DNA from: an uncultured Oscillospiraceae bacterium
GTDB lineage: Bacteria > Bacillota > Clostridia > Oscillospirales > Oscillospiraceae
Reading direction: 5' to 3'
DNA: 64,000 bases
NCBI GenBank assembly: GCA_910585155.1
Contig: CAJUEC010000002.1
Span: 62,001-126,000 of the forward strand
Below, one piece after another: positions 15,576 through 24,952 of the stretch. Under the pieces are notes generated by a model, which ran no database searches, was not told where the DNA came from, and saw only the letters and a program-made list of their open reading frames with translations. A program made the position numbers and the translations under genes. The stretch's first letter is position 1, and each line of letters starts with the position of its first letter.

Positions 15576-16286
15576 TTGAGGGTAACAGTGGCAATTGTAG
15601 AAGATGACAGTTCGGCGGCCCACAAGTTGGAACGCTGCTTGACTGAGTTTGGCCTGCAAAACGAACACAGTTTTTCGATCTCCAGGTTTGGAGATGCCAT
15701 GAGTTTTTTGAGAGGCTATCAGCCCCGCTATGATGTTATTTTCATGGATATTAAGATGCCGGGGATCGATGGAATGTCCGCCGCTGAGCAGCTCCGGCAG
15801 GCTGACCCGGTTACCATGCTGATTTTTGTCACCAATATGGTACAGTACGCCGTACAAGGCTACGATGTCAGTGCCTTTGATTTCATTGTCAAGCCAATCA
15901 ATCCCACCGCTTTTGCGATGAAGATGAAGCGTGCCATGCGCGCCCTCAGGTTAAGCCGGGGCAGCGAACTGACCTTGAGTGTTGACGGGGTTACCCGTGT
16001 GCTCCCGACTGCCTCCATCCAGTATATTGAAGTCATGAATCACAGCCTGACATACCATACGGAGCAGGGCGTTTTTTCTGTACGGGGAAAGCTGGCTTCG
16101 GTGGAGCAGAGCCTTCCGAAAGAATCCTTTTTTCGATGCAGCGTATCATACCTCATCAATCTGCGGTATGTCACCCAGTTTACCGGGGAGCAGGTTTGTG
16201 TAGCGGGGGAATGGCTTCGGGTAAGCCGGGCTAAAAAACGGGAGCTGGCTACAGCGGTGGCCGCTTACTTGGGACAAGGGGTGTAA
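15576..16286 (+). CDS. LytTR-family response regulator (AgrA-like)
   Basis: A 236-residue regulator. The receiver domain (about 1-120) has the acidic pair VEDD near residue 10 and phosphoacceptor Asp in IFMDIKMPG near residue 58. The C-terminal LytTR DNA-binding domain (about 135-235) includes YIEVMNHSLTYHT and SFFRCSVSYLINL. The TTG start at 15576 is preferred because GGAGGTG lies 6 bases upstream. It is followed after 3 bases by its kinase, and the pair lies directly before a GH3 gene. G+C is lower than in the core genes, hinting at transfer. Confidence 0.9.
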   Translation: MRVTVAIVEDDSSAAHKLERCLTEFGLQNEHSFSISRFGDAMSFLRGYQPRYDVIFMDIKMPGIDGMSAAEQLRQADPVTMLIFVTNMVQYAVQGYDVSAFDFIVKPINPTAFAMKMKRAMRALRLSRGSELTLSVDGVTRVLPTASIQYIEVMNHSLTYHTEQGVFSVRGKLASVEQSLPKESFFRCSVSYLINLRYVTQFTGEQVCVAGEWLRVSRAKKRELATAVAAYLGQGV

Positions 16287-16289
16287 GCT

Positions 16290-17666
16290 GTGATCAATGG
16301 ATTGCACAGCTATAAGCTGCTGTTTATGGTGCAGCTTCTGGTGGGAGAGGGAATTTTTTTGCTCCGTTTGGAACGCAGGCAAAACTTTTTTCCACGCGCG
16401 ATCCTTTGTGCCGCCGTCCTGCTGGCTGGGGCCGCGTGCTTTCCCATCCTGTGGGAAAATGCTTGGTATGTGTCGTTCTTATTTTTGTCGCTGTTTTTAT
16501 TTACGCTGCTTGCCCTGCAATTTTGTTTTGAGGAGCCCTTTGGCAATTTACTGTTCTGCGGTGTGGCGGGGTATACTGTACAGCATTTAGCCTATCTTAT
16601 TTATACCATTTTTAATGATATTACTCAGTTCAGCGCAATTTTTGGCAGTTTTGTTCAGCCATATGCAACCGAATCAACTGCATTGAGCGATTGGGCATGG
16701 CTCAGTATTGTGATATATGCAGATGCCTATTTCATGGTCTATTATGGAGCCTTTGAATTATTAGATCCAAAGCTGAAAGCGAACCACAACCTGCGTTTAG
16801 GAAGGAACAGCATCGTAGGATTGTCTGGCCTACTTATCGCGTCAGACGTGATTTTTAACATGGTGACAAATTATTACACAGTAGGCAACCGGGCGTCCCT
16901 GCTGCTGGAACGGAGCTACAATATTTTAGTCTGCGCCCTGATTCTGGTCCTGCTGAACAGCCAGCTGGCCCAGCGGGAGCTGAAGGACGAGCTGGCCGGG
17001 GTGCGCTATGTTTTGGAGCAGGGTAAGCGGCAGTATGAGCTGGCAAAAAAGAACGTGGACCTGATAAACATTAAGTACCATGATCTGCGCCATCAAAGCG
17101 AGCGGTTTCGTCAGCAGGGGCGGGCGGCGGAGCTGGCAGAACTGGACCGCACGCTGAATCAATATGCCGCCCTGGTCAAAACGGGCAATGAGGTGTTGGA
17201 TGTAATCCTGACGGAAAAAACCTTGGCCTGCCAGGAGCGGAGTATCCAGCTCATGTGCATGGCGGACGGCCGGGGCCTGGAATTTGTCAAAACCCATCAT
17301 TTATACGCGCTGCTGGGGAATGCCATCGACAACGCGATGGAGGCAGTGCAGCCCCTGCCAGAGGAAAGACGAATCATCAGCTTTTCCTTGCGGCATCAAG
17401 GAGAGCTGATTCATATCCATGTGGACAACCCCTGTGAGGGAAGGATAACGCTGCGGGACGGCCTGCCGCTCACAACCAAGGGAGATCCGGACTATCACGG
17501 CTTTGGAATGCTCAGCATGAAAACCGTGGCGGAGCAATACGGCGGCGGGCTGTCCGTGCAGGCAGAAGATGGCATGTTCAGCCTTGACATTGTGTTGTCG
17601 GCTGCGGAAGGGTATGAGGAAGAACCAACTGCGCCTTCCAGTGTGCAAAGTACGACAAATTTATAG
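16290..17666 (+). CDS. AgrC-like sensor histidine kinase (GHKL)
   Basis: A 458-residue membrane kinase: about six hydrophobic helices in residues 1-225, a short dimerisation region with KYHDLRHQ as the probable phospho-histidine site, then a GHKL ATPase domain with NAIDNAMEAV (N box) and YHGFGMLSMKTVAEQYGG (G box). The GTG start follows AAGGGGTG. It is closely similar to the orphan kinase at 49164-50525 through KTGNEVLDV, CMADG and IDNAMEA segments. No AgrB or AgrD peptide gene is nearby, so the ligand is probably not a locally encoded peptide. Confidence 0.9.
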   Translation: MINGLHSYKLLFMVQLLVGEGIFLLRLERRQNFFPRAILCAAVLLAGAACFPILWENAWYVSFLFLSLFLFTLLALQFCFEEPFGNLLFCGVAGYTVQHLAYLIYTIFNDITQFSAIFGSFVQPYATESTALSDWAWLSIVIYADAYFMVYYGAFELLDPKLKANHNLRLGRNSIVGLSGLLIASDVIFNMVTNYYTVGNRASLLLERSYNILVCALILVLLNSQLAQRELKDELAGVRYVLEQGKRQYELAKKNVDLINIKYHDLRHQSERFRQQGRAAELAELDRTLNQYAALVKTGNEVLDVILTEKTLACQERSIQLMCMADGRGLEFVKTHHLYALLGNAIDNAMEAVQPLPEERRIISFSLRHQGELIHIHVDNPCEGRITLRDGLPLTTKGDPDYHGFGMLSMKTVAEQYGGGLSVQAEDGMFSLDIVLSAAEGYEEEPTAPSSVQSTTNL

Positions 17667-17690
17667 ACATGCGGGATGAAATTTTGTAGC

Positions 17691-17765
17691 ATCGTGGACA
17701 GAACAGGGCAGACCGGCGGGGAGGGCCCCTCCGCCGGGCCTCGCCCCGGCTGTCCACGATTTTTG
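17691..17765 (+). terminator. terminator / attenuator between kinase and GH3 gene
   Basis: ATCGTGGACAG (17691-17701) and CTGTCCACGAT (17750-17760) form an 11-bp stem around a GC-rich inner stem, followed by TTTT. It separates the two-component operon from the GH3 gene, whose ribosome site follows immediately. Confidence 0.65.
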
Positions 17766-17780
17766 AGAGGAGAACATGAG

Positions 17781-20700
17781 ATGAAAGTGAAACGTATCCT
17801 GCGCACTGCCGTTCCCAGCGTCCTCATTGCCCTCACCCTGGTGGTGGCCATCGTGGCCAACGTGATGATCCCGCCCAACCTGAACGCCATCAACGGCTTC
17901 CTGGGCGATTCCGGCACAACCACCATCAAGCAGCCCAAAGAGTACAACGACTCCCTGGATCTCCAGTACAATAAGTCCGACTACACCGCCGAAGAGATGG
18001 CGGCTGTAGAACAGGCCCTCAATGAGGAGATTATGGGCGAGGGTGTGGTTTTGCTGAAAAATGAAGATAACTTTATGCCGCTCAGCAAAAACACTACATT
18101 CAGTTTTTTCAGCGCGGCCTCTACAAGATTTATCAGCAATGCCAATTATGACGTTATGCTGCAGCTGGGCATGCCTGCCGACCCTGGTATGACCCTGCGG
18201 GTTGCCTTTCAGGAACGGGGCCTCACCGTGAACAACACACTGTGGGATTTCTATGAAAAAGGAAATGGAAGTGGATATGGTTTGGGTGTTGGTTCAGTTT
18301 TCTGGGGTGATGACGAGGATTTTTCCATCAATGAGTGCCCGCTGGACGTGATGAAAAAGGAACCCGGCCTGCTGGACAGCGCCAAGGGTACTGTCCCCGT
18401 GTTCGTCTGGGGCCGTAAGGTGGGTGAGGGCCGGGATATGCCCCGGTCCATGTACAACCACGCCAGCAATCCCGATGATCAGGCCAAAAGCTATCTGGAA
18501 CCCGACTCCAATGAGCTGGAAATTCTCCAATATCTGAACGACAATTTTGACAATGTGATTCTGCTGGTAAACAGCTCCGCCGCTATGGAGTTGGGCTGGG
18601 TGGATAAGTTCCCCAGCATTAAGTCCATTTTGTTCGTCCCCAATGCGGGCAGCTTTGGAATGTACGCTGTGGCAGATATATTTACCGGGGATATAACACC
18701 CTCTGGCAAAACAGTGGACACCTTCGCCTATGACGCATTCAGCGCTCCTGCCGCCGCCAACTACGGTGACTTCCAGTACACCACCGAGAGCGGCGAGATG
18801 ACCAAGTACAATTACGTGGCCTACAAAGAGGGCATCTACGTAGGCTACCGCTACTATGAAACCCGATACGAGGACGTGGTCATGGGCATGGGCAATGCCG
18901 GGGACTACGATTATGCCTCCACCGTGCGCTATCCCTTCGGCTACGGCCTCAGTTATACCACCTTCGACTGGTCTAATTTCAAGGCAAACTGGAGCGGCGA
19001 TACCTGCACCGTCACCGTGGACGTGAAGAACACCGGTTCTGTGGCAGGCAAGGACGTGGTGCAGGTGTATATTCAGTCCCCCTATACGGATTACGACAAG
19101 CAGAACAAGGTGGAGAAGTCCGCCGTCCAGCTGGTGGGCTTCGGCAAGACCGAGCGGCTCCAGCCGGGGCAGAGCGGAACGGTCACCGTTACCTTTGACA
19201 AGGAGCAGCTCAAGGCCTACGACTACACCAACGCCAAAACCTTCATCCTGGACGCCGGGGATTACTACATCACCGCCGCCCACGACGCCCACAACGCCGT
19301 GAACAACGTGCTGGCCGCCAAGGGCTTCACTGCGGAGGACGGCATGACTGGGGAGGGCGACGCCGCGTTCACCAGCCTGTACACGGTCAGCGACCTGGAC
19401 AGCGATACCTACTCCATCAGTGCGGCGGGCACCCCCATCACCAACCATTTTGACTTTATCCACGGCGGCTATGAATACCTGAGCCGGAACGACTGGCAGG
19501 GCACCTGGCCCACCACCGACGGTGAGGTGAGCAGCCAGATCTCCACCTGGGGCAACGAGATCAACGGCTCCGACGGCAAGAGCTACACCTACACCAAGAG
19601 CATCAGCGCCGAGGATCTGGCCAAGCTGGACGGTTTTGATTCGCTGAATCCCACCAATGCGGATTCCCTTACCGCCGACCCTGTGTACGGCGCGAAAAAC
19701 GGCCTCCAGCTCATCGACCTGCGGGGCAGGGACTACGACGACCCCCTGTGGGATCAGCTGCTGGACCAGCTGACCGCCGAGGACTATCAGACCATCATCG
19801 CCACCTCCGGCTACGGCAACGCTGAACTGAAAAGCGTGGGAAAGCCTTTCGCTCTGGACCAGGACAGTGCCACAGGTTTGACAGGTGGTGCCAGTACAAA
19901 GATGCGGTATTGTGCAGTATTGGTATTGGCTCAGAGTTGGAATCAGGAGCTGGCCTCACGATATGGTGATGCAATTGGCAGCAGTGCCAATATCGGAGGA
20001 TGTGTAGGCTGGTACGCTCCTGCCATGAACATCCACCGCCTCCCCTTCTCCGGTCGGAATCATGAATACTATTCTGAGGATGCGTATCTATCCGGTACCA
20101 TGGCGTCCATTACCAGCTGGCGCGCGGCCTCCAAGGGTATGTATACCTTCATCAAGCACTTCGCCCTCAACGACCAGGAGAACCACCGTGGCGACCGGGT
20201 GGGCAACTTCGGCGTGTGCACCTGGTCCAATGAGCAGGCTGTCCGGGAAATCTATCTTCTGCCCTTCCAGATGTGCGTGGAGAACGACCCCGTCACCCTG
20301 AACTACGTGGAGGAGGACGGAAACGGCGGCTACCGCAACGCCACCCGGGAGTTCCCCGCGGTCAACGCCATCATGACCGCCTTCAACCGCATTGGCTACA
20401 CCTGGACCGGCGGCTGCTATCCCCTGATTACCGAGGTGCTGCGCAACGAGTGGGGCTTCAACGGCTTCGCCATCACCGACAACGCCAACACCGGCTCCCC
20501 CACCTACATGAGTGCTTACCAGATGATCGAGGCGGGGGGCGACGCCGCGCTGACCACCAGCGAATTCGCTGTGTGGAAGTTCGACAAGGATAACGCCGCC
20601 CACTACACCTACGGACGGGAGGCCATGCACCACGTGCTGTACGCCGTGGCCAACTCCAAGGTCATGAGCGGCCTGATGCCCGGCTCCACCTTCGTCACCC

Positions 20701-20819
20701 CCATGACCTTGGCGGAAAAGCTGGTGGTGGGCATCAATGTGGGCGCGGTGGTTATGATCGCGGCCCTGGGATACTTCATCTACCGGGGCTTCCGCAGGAC
20801 AAAAAAGCAGGAGGCGTAA
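17781..20819 (+). CDS. membrane-anchored GH3 glycosidase with permuted domains (copy 1)
   Basis: A 1012-residue family 3 glycoside hydrolase, probably an exo-acting beta-glucosidase or beta-xylosidase outside the membrane. Order: N-terminal helix (about 10-30), GH3 C-domain (GEGVVLLKNE, YPFGYGLSYTTF, about 80-405), FnIII-like domain (to about 510), linker, then the TIM-barrel half with GRNHEYYSED (about 757), KHFALNDQE (about 791) and the putative nucleophile Asp in FAITDNA (about 898), then a C-terminal helix and basic RRTKKQEA tail. Standard GH3 enzymes have the barrel first; reversed order is known from Ruminococcus albus and Butyrivibrio enzymes. The start at 17781 follows GAGAGGAG. Confidence 0.9.
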   Translation: MKVKRILRTAVPSVLIALTLVVAIVANVMIPPNLNAINGFLGDSGTTTIKQPKEYNDSLDLQYNKSDYTAEEMAAVEQALNEEIMGEGVVLLKNEDNFMPLSKNTTFSFFSAASTRFISNANYDVMLQLGMPADPGMTLRVAFQERGLTVNNTLWDFYEKGNGSGYGLGVGSVFWGDDEDFSINECPLDVMKKEPGLLDSAKGTVPVFVWGRKVGEGRDMPRSMYNHASNPDDQAKSYLEPDSNELEILQYLNDNFDNVILLVNSSAAMELGWVDKFPSIKSILFVPNAGSFGMYAVADIFTGDITPSGKTVDTFAYDAFSAPAAANYGDFQYTTESGEMTKYNYVAYKEGIYVGYRYYETRYEDVVMGMGNAGDYDYASTVRYPFGYGLSYTTFDWSNFKANWSGDTCTVTVDVKNTGSVAGKDVVQVYIQSPYTDYDKQNKVEKSAVQLVGFGKTERLQPGQSGTVTVTFDKEQLKAYDYTNAKTFILDAGDYYITAAHDAHNAVNNVLAAKGFTAEDGMTGEGDAAFTSLYTVSDLDSDTYSISAAGTPITNHFDFIHGGYEYLSRNDWQGTWPTTDGEVSSQISTWGNEINGSDGKSYTYTKSISAEDLAKLDGFDSLNPTNADSLTADPVYGAKNGLQLIDLRGRDYDDPLWDQLLDQLTAEDYQTIIATSGYGNAELKSVGKPFALDQDSATGLTGGASTKMRYCAVLVLAQSWNQELASRYGDAIGSSANIGGCVGWYAPAMNIHRLPFSGRNHEYYSEDAYLSGTMASITSWRAASKGMYTFIKHFALNDQENHRGDRVGNFGVCTWSNEQAVREIYLLPFQMCVENDPVTLNYVEEDGNGGYRNATREFPAVNAIMTAFNRIGYTWTGGCYPLITEVLRNEWGFNGFAITDNANTGSPTYMSAYQMIEAGGDAALTTSEFAVWKFDKDNAAHYTYGREAMHHVLYAVANSKVMSGLMPGSTFVTPMTLAEKLVVGINVGAVVMIAALGYFIYRGFRRTKKQEA

Positions 20820-20854
20820 GGCCCGCCATCTGAAACCGCTGTTTTCTTCATTTG

Positions 20855-20903
20855 ATTGTGTGAAGCCCCTCGCCAGATTATTTGGCGAGGGGCTTCACAC
20901 AAT
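20855..20903. terminator. 20-bp perfect inverted repeat between GH3 copy 1 and the amidohydrolase gene
   Basis: ATTGTGTGAAGCCCCTCGCC and its exact complement flank a 9-base loop. The genes on either side converge, so a bidirectional terminator is likely, although no long T run follows on either strand. Confidence 0.6.
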
Positions 20904-21060
20904 GTTGATGCCGTTTCAGCATGACGCAGGCTGGTCCTGTCATTCATCCCGCTTGTGCCGCGCTGTGGGGTTGGCAGTCTGATCTGCCCTCCGGTCAAGA
21001 CTGCCCCTGGCGGCTGTCCGGCGCCGGGGCCTGCGGGAGGTGCCCCGTCCCGTCGCGGCG

Positions 21061-22230
21061 TCAAGGGTGCGTGCTGCCGGATGGGTCCAGGGAGCAAAGG
21101 GTCTCGCGGCGGATGACGGCCACCGGCTCAATCACCTGCGCGGCGGGAATTTCCGCCCCGTACGCGTCCAAATAGGGCGGGTCCTGAGCCAGCCTTGGGC
21201 GAACGCGGAACAGGGTGGCGCAGTGCGTCAGATGGTCGCACCAGCCCGTCAGGCCCAGCTGCCTGGCCGGGATTGACGTCACGCAGGCCACCACCTCCGC
21301 CAGCGTCATCCCCAGGGCCAGGAATTTGCCCATGACATGGGGCAAACTGTGGACCAGGGTCTCAATATTTCGAATATGGGCGTCGGTGCTGATGGAGAAG
21401 CCGCGGACCCCGGCGCCGATGGCGGCCCGGGCCACCTCCCAATCCAGGCTGGCGGCGCCGTGGCCCACGTCCAGCAGCACCCCCCGGGCCAGGGCGGCCT
21501 CCAGGGGAGGGGTGGGGGTGCCGTCGGCGTTCCACATCACGTTGCCCAAGCTGCAGTGCCTTGGGTCCGGATGGGCCCCGGCTTTCCGGTTGGCAGTCAG
21601 GTTGGGGGCGCCGTGAAAGATGTGGGTGATGATGTCTCCCGGGCCCAGCAGGGCCATGGTCTCCTGGTTGGAGGGCGGTCCCTCCACCAGATGGGCCATG
21701 ACGGGGCAGCCCAGGCGCTGGCCCGTCTCCACCGCCGCCCGGATGGGCTCCATCCCCGCGTCTTCCACAATTAGGCCGCTGGAGAGCACCTTGATGCCCA
21801 GCAGCAGGCCGCTGCGGTCGTCCCGCAGGCAGGCCTCCGCCGCCGCTTGGTCCAGGTTCCGCCGGTCGTAATAGGGCTGCTTGGTCACGAGCCCAACCCG
21901 GCTGATGTTGAGAAAGGCCCGGGTCTCCACCTGATAGGTGGGCACGACGTAGTCCCGGAAGCAGGGGAAGCTGGTGCTGCCCGCGCTGCCGGCGTCCACC
22001 ACCAGATGCACCCCGGTGGAGAGGCCGATTCGGTCCGCGGCAATGCCCAGATCGGTGGCGCCGGGGTAGATATGAGCGTGGCTGTCGATAAAACCCGGAG
22101 ACAGGTACAGCTCGCCGTCTCCCTGGGAACGGGGCTCCACCCCCAGGCAGCGCCGGCCCTCCAGATGGAGCAGGGCGGGGCGGAATGTATGGCGGGCGGC
22201 GTCAAAAGCCTGAACTGGAAGCTGGTTCAT
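21061..22230 (-). CDS. amidohydrolase/deacetylase family metallohydrolase
   Basis: A 389-residue amidohydrolase-superfamily enzyme of the EF_0837/Atu3266 subgroup. DSHAHIY gives the HxH metal pair, LLGIKVLSSG carries the probable carboxylated lysine, and later MAHLVEG, THIFHG and STDAH supply the remaining metal ligands, so the active site looks complete. Characterised relatives hydrolyse acetyl esters or amides of small hydroxy or amino acids; the substrate here is unknown. The start at 22230 follows GAGGAG. It ends the minus-strand operon with ridA, the PLP enzyme and the ABC importer. Confidence 0.85.
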   Translation of the reverse strand: MNQLPVQAFDAARHTFRPALLHLEGRRCLGVEPRSQGDGELYLSPGFIDSHAHIYPGATDLGIAADRIGLSTGVHLVVDAGSAGSTSFPCFRDYVVPTYQVETRAFLNISRVGLVTKQPYYDRRNLDQAAAEACLRDDRSGLLLGIKVLSSGLIVEDAGMEPIRAAVETGQRLGCPVMAHLVEGPPSNQETMALLGPGDIITHIFHGAPNLTANRKAGAHPDPRHCSLGNVMWNADGTPTPPLEAALARGVLLDVGHGAASLDWEVARAAIGAGVRGFSISTDAHIRNIETLVHSLPHVMGKFLALGMTLAEVVACVTSIPARQLGLTGWCDHLTHCATLFRVRPRLAQDPPYLDAYGAEIPAAQVIEPVAVIRRETLCSLDPSGSTHP

Positions 22231-22240
22231 AGCCCTCTCC

Positions 22241-23494
22241 TCAAAGCATGTGCAGCTGGCCCAGCAGCTTTTCCAGCTCGGCGACATCGGCTCGGATGGT
22301 GTATTTCGGGGTGGCGGCAATTTGCTCCACCACGCTGGGCTGCTTGAAGGCGGTACCGGTGATCACGCAGACTGCGGTGTCACTGGAGCGGATTTTGCCC
22401 GCCTTGACCGCCTGCTTGAAGGCGGCTACGGCGGAGGCTGAGGAGGGCTCGGCGCCGATCCCCTCGTGGCCGAGGTCCACCATGGCGGCTTTGATCTCCT
22501 CGTCGCTTACGGCCATGGCCATGCCGCCGGACTCCCGCACCGCCCGGAGCAGGCGGCGCCCCCCCTGGAGGGGGCTGTTGCCTGAGATGCTCTGGGCAAT
22601 GGTCTTTGTGCTGTCGCCGTACATCTCGGCGGTCTCTGCCCCGCTGTCCACCGCCCGCTTGAGCCAGCAGACCGCCTCCGGCTGGACGGGGACCATCCGG
22701 GGCACCCGGTCGGTGACGCCGATGGCCGCCAGCTCATTGAAGCCCTTCCAGGTTCCCCACACGCCCCCGCCGGTGCCCATGGGGTGGAAGCTGTAGTCCG
22801 GGACCCGGCCCAGCTCGCCGTAAATCTCATAGGCGTAGGTTTTCATGGCCTCGTGGCGGATGGGATTGATGAAGTTGACAAAGGCGTAGCAGCCCAATTT
22901 TGTGACGGCCCGGTCCAGCATCTGCTCAATCTGGGCGAAATTGTCAAAGTCCAGCACCGCGGTGTTGGCCCCATAGAGCATGATCATGGTCTTCTTCATA
23001 GGGCTGGCCTGGTACTCCACCATGACCACGCCGGAGAAGCCCGCCCGGGCGCTGTACGCCGCGAAGGAGGCCCCGGCATTGCCGGAGCTGTAGGTAATGC
23101 CCCGCTTCACCCCGATGTCCATGGCAAAGCTGATGGCCAGGGAATAGCCCCGGTCCTTGAAGCTGCCGGTGGGCATCAGGGTGTCGTTTTTGAAATACAG
23201 GTTTTCCACCCCCAGGGAGGGGCCCAGATACCTGGATTTCACCAGGGGAGTGCCGCCCTCGCCCAGGGTGACAATGTTCTGGTCCGCCACCGGGGGCATG
23301 AAGTCCCGGTAGCGCCAGATGGAGCTGCGGGTATAGCTGCGGAAAAGATCCGCCGACCGCTTCAGCCCCTCCATATCGTACTGAACCTCCAGCAGGCCGC
23401 CGCAGTGGGGACAGAGGTTGACCTGCCTGCGCAGATCCACCTCAGCGCCGCAGGAATCACATCGGAGGCACAGGGCGTTTCCGGTCACAGACAT
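22241..23494 (-). CDS. threonine-synthase-like PLP-dependent enzyme
   Basis: A 417-residue fold-type II PLP enzyme with an N-terminal zinc ribbon (CDSCG and CPHCGG), as in ThrC. The PLP lysine is in TGSFKDRGYS (about residue 112), the phosphate loop is probably SSGNAGAS, and GTGGGVWG follows. Sequence type suggests threonine synthase, but the neighbours (importer, RidA, deacetylase) suggest a catabolic lyase acting on a hydroxy- or amino-acid. Its start overlaps the end of ridA by 10 bases. Confidence 0.8.
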   Translation of the reverse strand: MSVTGNALCLRCDSCGAEVDLRRQVNLCPHCGGLLEVQYDMEGLKRSADLFRSYTRSSIWRYRDFMPPVADQNIVTLGEGGTPLVKSRYLGPSLGVENLYFKNDTLMPTGSFKDRGYSLAISFAMDIGVKRGITYSSGNAGASFAAYSARAGFSGVVMVEYQASPMKKTMIMLYGANTAVLDFDNFAQIEQMLDRAVTKLGCYAFVNFINPIRHEAMKTYAYEIYGELGRVPDYSFHPMGTGGGVWGTWKGFNELAAIGVTDRVPRMVPVQPEAVCWLKRAVDSGAETAEMYGDSTKTIAQSISGNSPLQGGRRLLRAVRESGGMAMAVSDEEIKAAMVDLGHEGIGAEPSSASAVAAFKQAVKAGKIRSSDTAVCVITGTAFKQPSVVEQIAATPKYTIRADVAELEKLLGQLHML

Positions 23495-23991
23495 ACGGAT
23501 CCCTTCCTTTCAAGGGGCTTTTCTGAGAGGCGTGAAGTATCCAGCTCAAAGATTGCCTCGATTTCCACGCTGAGGTTGGACGGAAGGGTGTTGACGGCGA
23601 TGGCGGAGCGGGCGTGGCGGCCCTCCTCCCCCCACAGGTCGATGAGCAGCTGGGAGGCTCCGTTGACCACGTCGGGCTGCCGGCAGAAATCGGGGGCGCT
23701 GGAGACAAAGGCCAGCAGCTTTACCACCCGCAGAATGCGGTTCAGATCCCCCAAGTGGGCATCCAGCGACGCCAGCATGTTGAGCATGCAGTACCGGGCG
23801 CCCAGCCGGGCGTCCTCCAGGGTCACATCCGCGCCCACCTTGCCCTCGATGCGGTGATCCTTATAAAAGCTCCCCTGGCCGGAGGCAAACAGCAGGCTTC
23901 CCACCTGGCGGGCGGGCAGGAACAGCCCCACCGGCGGCGGCGCCGGGGGCAGCTCAATGCCCAGCTCGGTCATTCTCTCATAGATATCCAA
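23485..23991 (-). CDS. RidA/YjgF family protein
   Basis: A 168-residue RidA-family protein. Family members hydrolyse reactive enamine/imine intermediates released by PLP lyases. Recognisable parts are LLFASGQGSFYKD, ARYCMLNMLASL and RSAIAVNTLPSNLSVEIEA, the last corresponding to the conserved R-x-x-V-x-V segment. The TTG start at 23991 is preferred since GGAGGAG lies 5 bases upstream. Its overlap with the PLP enzyme gene fits a role in clearing that enzyme's intermediates. Confidence 0.85.
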   Translation of the reverse strand: MDIYERMTELGIELPPAPPPVGLFLPARQVGSLLFASGQGSFYKDHRIEGKVGADVTLEDARLGARYCMLNMLASLDAHLGDLNRILRVVKLLAFVSSAPDFCRQPDVVNGASQLLIDLWGEEGRHARSAIAVNTLPSNLSVEIEAIFELDTSRLSEKPLERKGSVCL

Positions 23992-24003
23992 ATATTCTCC
24001 TCC

Positions 24004-24951
24004 TTACTGACACATGATGCACGCGGCATAGTGGCCGGGGGCCACCTGCTTGAGCTCCTGAGGCTGCTTGCACCGCTCGTCGGCGTAGGGGCACCGGGGC
24101 GCGAAGCGGCAGCCAGGGGCGGGGTTGATGGGGTTTGCCACCTCGCCGGTCAGCGCGTGGCGCTCCCGGCGGCGGGATAGGTCGGTGGTGGGAATCGCGG
24201 AGAGAAGCGCCTTGGTGTAGGGGTGGGCCTGGTGCCGGAACAGTTCGTCCTTGGGGGCGTACTCCACCACCTTGCCCATATACATGACCATGATATTGGC
24301 GCTGATATGCCGCACCACGCACAGGTCGTGGGTAATGAACATATAGGACAGGCCCTTGCTGTCCTGAAGGTCCATCAGCAGGTTGAGAATCTGGGCCTGG
24401 ATGGACACGTCCAGGGCGGACACCGGCTCGTCGCAGACGATAAACTTGGGGTCGACCGCCAGCGCCCGGGCCAGCCCCACCCGCTGGCGCCGTCCGCCGT
24501 CCAGCTCGTGGGGGTAGGTGTTCACATAGCGCTCGGGCAGGCCGCACACCTCCATCAGCTCGTGGACCTTCTCCTGGATGGCCCCTTTGTCCTTCAGCGT
24601 GCCGCACACCTTGATGGGCTCGGCAATGATGCTGCTGATGGACAGGCGGGGGTTGAGGGAGGTGAAGGGGTCCTGAAAGATCATCTGCATATTGAGGTGG
24701 ACCTTTTTCATGTCCCGCTTGGAGTAGCGCAGGATGTTCTCCCCCTGGTACAGGACCTCCCCTCCAGTGGCCTCCAGCAGACGCAGGACGGTCCGGCCCA
24801 GGGTGGACTTGCCGCAGCCGGACTCCCCCACCACGCCGAGGGTCTCCCCGGGGTTGATCTGGAAGCTGACGTCGTCTACCGCGTGGAGCAGGCCGGCGGG
24901 CGTTTTGAAATACTTCTTCAGATGCTTGGTTTCAATCAAGGGAACTGCCAT
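24004..24951 (-). CDS. oligopeptide/dipeptide-type ABC transporter ATP-binding protein (OppF type)
   Basis: A 315-residue ATPase that powers the importer encoded upstream. Walker A is GESGCGKSTL, the Walker B region reads FIVCDEPVSALDVS, and the C-terminal Opp/Dpp extension has the cysteine-rich GCRFAPRCPYADERC motif. The signature loop reads LDGGRRQRVGLARAL instead of the usual LSGGQ. The start at 24951 lies one base from the end of the preceding ATPase gene, so translation is coupled. Confidence 0.92.
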   Translation of the reverse strand: MAVPLIETKHLKKYFKTPAGLLHAVDDVSFQINPGETLGVVGESGCGKSTLGRTVLRLLEATGGEVLYQGENILRYSKRDMKKVHLNMQMIFQDPFTSLNPRLSISSIIAEPIKVCGTLKDKGAIQEKVHELMEVCGLPERYVNTYPHELDGGRRQRVGLARALAVDPKFIVCDEPVSALDVSIQAQILNLLMDLQDSKGLSYMFITHDLCVVRHISANIMVMYMGKVVEYAPKDELFRHQAHPYTKALLSAIPTTDLSRRRERHALTGEVANPINPAPGCRFAPRCPYADERCKQPQELKQVAPGHYAACIMCQ

Positions 24952-24952
24952 T

